Of a DNA stretch of 64,000 nt, positions 58,398 to 64,000 are shown one piece after another. Location of the stretch: NCBI GenBank assembly GCA_022225965.2, contig JAKJXP020000153.1:1-64000 (forward strand), given 5' to 3'. The notes below the pieces were generated by a model. That model ran no database searches. It was not told the DNA's origin and saw nothing but the letters and a program-made list of their open reading frames with translations. Position numbers and translations under genes: made by a program. Source of the DNA: Diatrype stigma (taxonomy: Eukaryota > Ascomycota > Sordariomycetes > Xylariales > Diatrypaceae). How positions within the stretch are numbered: the first letter of the stretch is position 1; each line of letters begins with the position of its first letter.

Positions 58398-60527
58398 ATG
58401 GCTTACAACAGTTTTGACCGCGGCACGAAGAGAGACAGCGCCGGGTCCATGGCGACGAACGGAGACACGGCCAAGGACGGCCGAAAGCGGGTGCTCGTGG
58501 TCGGCGCCGGCGCCGCTGGGTACGTCCCCGTCTACTTAACCACTCACCCATCGGTTTCGGCCGCGGAGAACACCCGGGCAGTCTGTCGTTGATTAACAAA
58601 AGCTTCCTCCCAGCATGTCCACGGCGTACCACCTGTCGCAGCACCCCGACAAGTTCGACGTGACGCTCATCGACGCGGTCGACTACTGCGGCGGGCAGGC
58701 GTTCTCGGTGCCGCTGCCGGACCGGGCGCGGTACGGGGCGTCCTGGTTCAACCAGGGGGTGCAGGGCGGGTCGCTGATCTTCCACCACACGTGCGCGATG
58801 TTCGCGCGGCAGGGGTTCCGCGCCGACCCGGTGCAGCTGCAGGTGTCGTTCGGGCGCGGCGCCGAGACCTTCTGGACCAACGTGTTCCCGACGCGGCTGC
58901 TGGCGGTGCGGCACCGGCGCGAGGTGGCGCGCCTCGCGCGCGCGCTGCGGGTCGTCCGCTGGTTCGAGCTCGTCTTCGCCCTGCTGCCCCTCCGCCTCGT
59001 CCTCCGCCTCTTCCGCTTCTCCGACGACTTCGTCAACACCGTCGCCCTGCCCATGACCGCCCTGTTCCTCGGCACCGGGAACGCCACCCCCGACGTCCCG
59101 GCCGTCATGCTCGAGCGCCTGTGCACGTCGCCGACCTACGGCATGTGGTACCCCGTGAACGGGGACACCGTCGTGGACAACCTGCCGCCTATGATCGTGT
59201 TCCCCAACTTCTCCGAGTTCTACGGGGCGTGGAAGAGGGATCTGGTCTCTCGTGGTGTGACGTAAGCCGCATTATCTGTAATCTGTTGCATCCCATTCGT
59301 GCCCCTGTTGTGTGGGAGCACACGTCTTTATCAACAGTCACTCGTGCCCAAGAATCATGAAGCTAGATAGATGCAATTGACTTATTCTAACCTTTTTTCT
59401 CTCATAGCGTACGGCTCTCTACAGAGCTAACCGAGGTCGTCCAGCGAGACAAACATGGGGTGATCGTCAGGCTCAAGCAGCGCACTCCCGCACCCGACGG
59501 GCATAACCCCATCGGCGGCGATCCAGACGCGCCAACCACCGAAGAGACCTACGACGAGCTGGTGCTCTGCTGCCTAGCAGACACGGCCAAGAAAGTCCTA
59601 GGGCGGACCGCGACCTGGCGGGAGAGGCGGGTGCTCGGCTCGGCCCAGTTCAGCGACGATCTCACCATCACGCACAACGACGCGGACTACATGAAGAAGC
59701 ACTACGAGAACTTCTACCGGGCGGACCTCGCCGCAGAAGCAGCAGCAGGAGCCGATGCGCACAGCAGCAAAGGAAACGGCAACGGCCGCGCGGACCCGCG
59801 CTCCCGACTGGCGTGGGCGGCGGAGCACTTCCGCCCCATGTACTACATCAAGACGTACGCGCAGGACCGGTCGAAGCTGGAGATGTGCTTCGACGCGACC
59901 AACTACCAGAGCCAGTTCCCGGAGCGGGTGCCGTTCGAGCAGCACGTGTTCCAGACGATCTACCTGAACCGGGCGCGGGACGGGGCGCTGTGGTCGGACG
60001 GCGAGATCCGCGCCGACCGCGTGATCCGGAGGGACTGGTGGCACCAGCTGTGCCACGGGTACACGCACTACCTGCTCGTGGTGCCGTGGGTGTGGTTCCT
60101 GCAGGGCCAGGCGGCGCGGCTCCGCACGCGCTTCGCCGGGTCCTGGACCCTCGTCAACGCCCACGAGGTCGCCATCCTGTCGGGCCTCGCGGCCGCCGTC
60201 GACCTCGGCGCCGAGTACCCCGCCGATCTGGAGAGCGACCCGTGGGCCTTCCTGTGCTTCCGCCTCTACTACCTGCTCGCCTACGGGAAGTGGTACTGGA
60301 GGAGGCACACGGCGAAGCAGAGCCGGCGGCGGCAGCAGCAGCAGCAGCCGGCCAGTCAGGCTGCTGCCGAGGAGGGGAGCAGCTGGGCGAGCGGTCTGTA
60401 CGGCAGTGTGTACAAGGGCCCCGGCGTTTCAACCGTCGAGAGGCAGACGTGGAGGGATGAGCTTAAGAAGGGCAATAGCACCGGGAACCTGGCGGAAGGG
60501 AATGCGCCGGGTCGCAGTCAGCCTTGA
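58398..60527 (+). CDS. FAD-dependent amine-oxidase-like oxidoreductase
   Basis: Three exons: 58398-58519, 58614-59261 and 59408-60527, 629 aa. The dinucleotide-binding motif VLVVGAGAAGMSTAYHL (about 33-49) is split by the first intron between its last Gly and the following Met. It is followed by VTLIDAVDYCGGQAFSV, typical of NAD_binding_8/amine-oxidase-type flavoproteins. The C-terminal FAD motif is SWTLVNAHEVAILSGLAAA (about 500-520). Hydrophobic stretches (FELVFALLPLRLVLRLF; YLLVVPWVWFLQ) suggest membrane association. A Gln run (CAG repeat near 60335) and a low-complexity tail follow. The substrate is not predictable; amine oxidases, desaturase-like and UDP-galactopyranose-mutase-like flavoproteins share these motifs. 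The start at 58398 is the nearest in-frame ATG; another M lies at residue 18. The gene is very GC-rich. Confidence 0.88.
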
Positions 60528-62692
60528 TCGAGGGTTAGGCTCGAAGGACATGACTGTATAGTCATGTTGCTAATCGACTAGTGCTCGATGTTGCAATAGC
60601 ATAGGCTCTACGGGACAGATCAATAGATGGGAATCCTATCAAATGCACATACCCACGGCAAGGGTGGACAGCACTCACAACATGATTTTCATAATGGTCA
60701 TCGTTTGTGTCTCCCGCTTACAATACGCTTTTGGACTTGGTCTCATACTCACTCTCCTTTGTTTCTTCTTGCCCTTTTCTTGAACTCCTGGTAACCTTGG
60801 GCAGGTGAGAGGTGGTTGCAAGGACACTCAACGTGTGTTTAATGCATGGGGACGGAAATAGTCACTTGTTGGTTCCCGGGTGTCATCGTCAATATGATCT
60901 AGAGTATGTGCCGCTGGATCCTATGCTGACCGTGGATATTTTGACGTACAAATGTGCCCTGTCATATTAGCGTGAGGCTTAGTTAGCTAGATGATGGGAA
61001 GATACGCCATTCCCACTCCTTGCCGATCACGAACTCCCCATCGTTTCTCAGCCACGCGGCACAGGCAAACGATAGGTTCCCACACGATCGTATGGTTGCA
61101 TACGATCTGATAAGCGAAGGAAACGACATGTTTGTACTGCCATGAAATAAACAACCGCGGAAAGCCCTGGCTACGATGTTGGCGGTGGTAAATTCGAAAT
61201 CCATGCAATTCGGGCAGCCGGTGCATCGAACCCGCATAGTAATAAGTCTGCCGAAGCATTTTCCAGGCAGAAAGGCAGGCAGTGCAGCTTTGCTGACTGC
61301 GCACCGTCAAGCAATCGCAGAACTTAAACTCCGACATCTGTCAGACATTTTGGGGACGAGGAAAAGTACGTAAGATCCAGACACACTGCCAGCCTACCTT
61401 ACGTGCGTATGGAAGGAGATAATGTGCGACGGACTTTTTCTTTCCCTGTAGCAGGCATGACATCCCATAATTCTGACACGTGTTGTTTGTTATGCCCAGT
61501 CCCAGATAGCAAGCCTCCTTTTTGCGGCGTAGTTGGAAGGGAGGGAAGTGAGTGAGAGAGATCGTAGCTCCCGATCTGGATGGAGGATTCTATGGTGAGA
61601 CTTGCGATGTTCCTGAATCTGGTTGAATTTGAACCTACGCTGCCCATGCTAGGTAGCTACATCCTCCGCTAAAAATTCTTCGGATACCGAGAACCAGCAG
61701 CTCGGCGGCGGCGGCGACGGCCCCCAAATAGAAAGGGTTTCCCCGCAAGGTCGTATTGGATCTGCTAGTCAGTAAGTAATACGAACTGCACTACAACGGG
61801 AACCATCCGTGCATGAAGATCATCGAGATCTAGACTAGAAACCTCCGACCTTCCGCGGTGAGCTTCAATCACCGTCGGTTCATCCGTAGGATTTTGCATC
61901 CCCTTTCAGTCCTCCACCCGCTGCGTCTCGTCTCCCATCCGAAGAACATCCCTTGCGTGAACGCGGCCGAATACCTAATCAATAGCCAACTAAGTATGAT
62001 AGTTGGTGATCATGCGTCACAGGCCACAGCCGCAGCAGCGTATAGCTATCCATCTTAGAGACGCGCGCGCCGGGGGGGTATCTATTGGGTATTGACATCG
62101 AATAGGTATAACATTGACGAACTTTACACGAGTTGAGCCGCGCCGCGCCGCACCGCGTCACAGGAGGCAACGCCGTCGCGAGAAACGGGGCCGGTCAACA
62201 GACCTCTGACTCATGATGGGTTCGGTTCGTACTGCCAGCCAGGGTGGTCGCCCATACGGTCGCAGGGCGGTTTGGGTCGTGCAAGCACAGAAAGCGCCAG
62301 CGAGTCAACAAACAAATCAACAAACAAACAACGGCAACGATCCATATGGTCTACCCAATTGTTCATTGGTACCGAAGCCTGGTCTCTGTTGGCGGTCCTT
62401 ATTGTAGTTGCCAATGATTGCCTTGCTCGAGCAGAAAGCATGCGCACTGGTAACTCGGTAGTTATGGCCAGGCCAGACCAGGTCAGGGGCTGAGCGACCG
62501 ATCACTAATACTGAACAACCACCATCACCCCTATCTGCCCTGACTGTTGCGATACGCCTGTGTGACCTCTGGCAATACCTATCAAGCACCGCCAGCAACA
62601 GCGGCGACAAGTACTCCCAGCGTTCTGGTATGTAACTAATAGGTACGTAGGTAGGTATCTGGTGCCTATGCCCTAAATAATCATCTCCAGAA

Positions 62693-62694
<2 letters not shown>

Positions 62695-62723
<29 letters not shown>
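62695..62723. repeat. poly(G) tract, 29 bases
   Basis: Twenty-nine consecutive G, the longest homopolymer in the window, in intergenic DNA. Confidence 0.9.
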
Positions 62724-62909
62724 ATGAGAGGGATGTATGGCTTCGGCACCGTGGTGATCGACACATTTGTCGGCCACGCTGGCTGGATTGGGCTGGGCTG
62801 GGCCACCTGCGACTCCTACATACCTAGGTACCTACATACATACATGGTATGTACAATACACGATTAGGTACAAAATCTAGGTCCTACGTAGAGGCCCAGA
62901 AGCCCCGCG

Positions 62910-62922
62910 CCCCCCCCCCCCC
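62910..62922. repeat. poly(C) tract, 13 bases
   Basis: Thirteen consecutive C within a GC-rich stretch, 187 bp after the G29 tract and of opposite strand sense. Confidence 0.9.
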
Positions 62923-63123
62923 GCGGCCCCGCTCCCACAACTTTTATGTTGGCGTGTATACACTTCGTATGTAATTACCAGTTACGATGCTTAGGAAGAC
63001 GGGAGACGGAAGACGGAAAACCGGAATTACCATACGATGTGTGTGACATGAAACGACCCGAGCGGAGATGCATGTGTATGTGTGTGTATATGGGCGTCCC
63101 GAGGACAACTAACTGGTTTGGCT

Positions 63124-63163
63124 TGTCGTTGTCGTCGTTGTCGTTGTCGTTGCCGTTGTTGTT
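63124..63163. repeat. GTTGTC repeats
   Basis: Imperfect GTTGTC/GTCGTT units (about seven) in the terminal intergenic region; the reverse strand would read Asn/Asp-rich if translated, but no gene is supported. Confidence 0.75.
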
Positions 63164-64000
63164 ACCGTTGCTACCTGGTATGGGGTCGCTTCGACGGAAC
63201 CTGAAGCCATGTGGTGTCGCTGGTGTGGTTGCTGGCATGCGACACTGGGTCATGCAGGTGGCTACGAAAGAAAGAAGGATGAGCTGTGGTGTGCTGTGTG
63301 GCTGCCTAGGTTAAATAACCAAGTAATCTTGCTTGATCTCATGTGCCGCCTATGGTCACAATGGGAACAGGCAAGCAATCTTCGACTCATGCGATGCGAT
63401 GCGATGCGGGTGCATTCGTCCTCGGACTCATTTACCACACAGCTGTAGAAGTCCGTTTCATGAAATGAGATGCATCCTTTTTTTTCCTTTCTTTTGTTAC
63501 GCCAAAGTACATATGCAGGTACGTATTAGATTCGTCGGCATAATCAGGGCTGGCCAAGTAGGTAGTAGAGGTGATGCGATGTATAGTCCACTGATGCGAG
63601 GGGCTGGCTTCGGTGTTGAGAGGATTCAGGAATGCAATGCCCAGTATCGACTAACCTAGCTAGGGTCCGCCACATTACCTTTTCCAGTCACGAGGGGATC
63701 CAGGCTATTGGACCAGCCCGGATCCTGGACCACTTGGATCTGGATCTTTCTTTCCTGACAGGGACAGGGATAGACAACAGCGCGGGTTGTGATTGAGTAC
63801 TCTGTGGCCAGTAGGTAAGTCAGAGTTACGATCGGGTATGCCAACTGATGAGAAGAAACTAAAAGGGATGAAAAAAGAAGGAAAAAAGAAAGGAATAAAA
63901 TAAGGAAAGGGGGATGTGAACAGGTCAACAACACGATGAAACCTTTGCTTTTGTAATTTTTAGATTGATTGATGATGCTCGCATCCTATGACTGAGGCGG

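Larger units (their letters stand above)
60528..64000. other. 3.5-kb region without a supported gene
   Basis: Only short, motif-free ORFs. It contains poly(G) 29 at 62695, poly(C) 13 at 62910, a GTTGTC repeat at 63124-63163 and TACCTA motifs at 62637-62660 and 62816-62850. The window ends inside it, so a gene may begin beyond 64000. Confidence 0.5.

Overview
The window is nuclear DNA from a filamentous ascomycete (Pezizomycotina). A Sordariomycete is my best guess, but the order cannot be fixed from this sequence alone. The evidence is short introns (about 45-190 nt) with GT..AG ends and CTAAC/GCTAAC branch points, pyrimidine-rich promoters and leaders, and typical filamentous-fungal gene families: an LTE1-type RasGEF, a BET protein, an ankyrin/CorA-like protein, an F-box/ankyrin protein and an isolated P450. 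I rebuilt thirteen protein-coding genes by joining exons by hand. No tRNA, rRNA, CRISPR array or intact transposon was recognised.

Layout: 0.1-1.4 kb, MYND finger/pRiA4b ORF-3-like protein (-). 3.2-4.7 kb, F-box/ankyrin protein with an acidic hexapeptide repeat (-). 6.3-8.2 kb, MGS1/WRNIP1-type AAA ATPase (-). 9.2-10.4 kb, Utp12-domain nucleolar protein (-). 10.4-14.3 kb, a long non-coding stretch that is probably promoter and spliced leader of the BET double-bromodomain gene at 14.3-17.2 kb (+). 18.9-23.2 kb, an 11-exon gene that fuses a degenerate alpha/beta-hydrolase domain, ankyrin repeats and a CorA-like two-TM module (+). 24.0-25.6 kb, tandem-BTB protein (+). 25.6-33.7 kb, an 8-kb stretch with no gene I can support. 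33.7-39.3 kb, LTE1-like RasGEF (+). 41.0-42.9 kb, cytochrome P450 (-). 45.8-46.9 kb, ribosomal protein S0/uS2 (-), divergent from mitochondrial uS15m at 47.6-49.0 kb (+). 49.6-51.1 kb, V-ATPase subunit d (-), divergent from NOP58 at 51.8-54.1 kb (+). 56.0-58.0 kb, an uncharacterised fungal protein (-). 58.4-60.5 kb, FAD-dependent amine-oxidase-like protein (+). 60.5-64 kb has no supported gene.

Most genes are housekeeping. Four serve ribosome production or translation (Utp12 protein, NOP58, uS2, uS15m). Others serve replication stress (MGS1), vacuolar acidification (Vma6), mitotic-exit or Ras-type signalling (LTE1) and chromatin reading (BET). The accessory-looking part is the hydrolase-ANK-CorA gene with its BTB neighbour, the F-box/ANK gene, the P450, the unknown gene at 56 kb and the FAD oxidase. 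I see no operon-like or biosynthetic cluster.

The observations I rate highest are three. First, the hydrolase-ANK-CorA fusion has lost both the nucleophile serine and the CorA GMN motif. Second, the S0 stop codon is followed by an in-frame 32-codon extension that repeats the native C-terminal motif. Third, long G/C homopolymers and TAGGTA/TACCTA motifs are scattered through the intergenic DNA.
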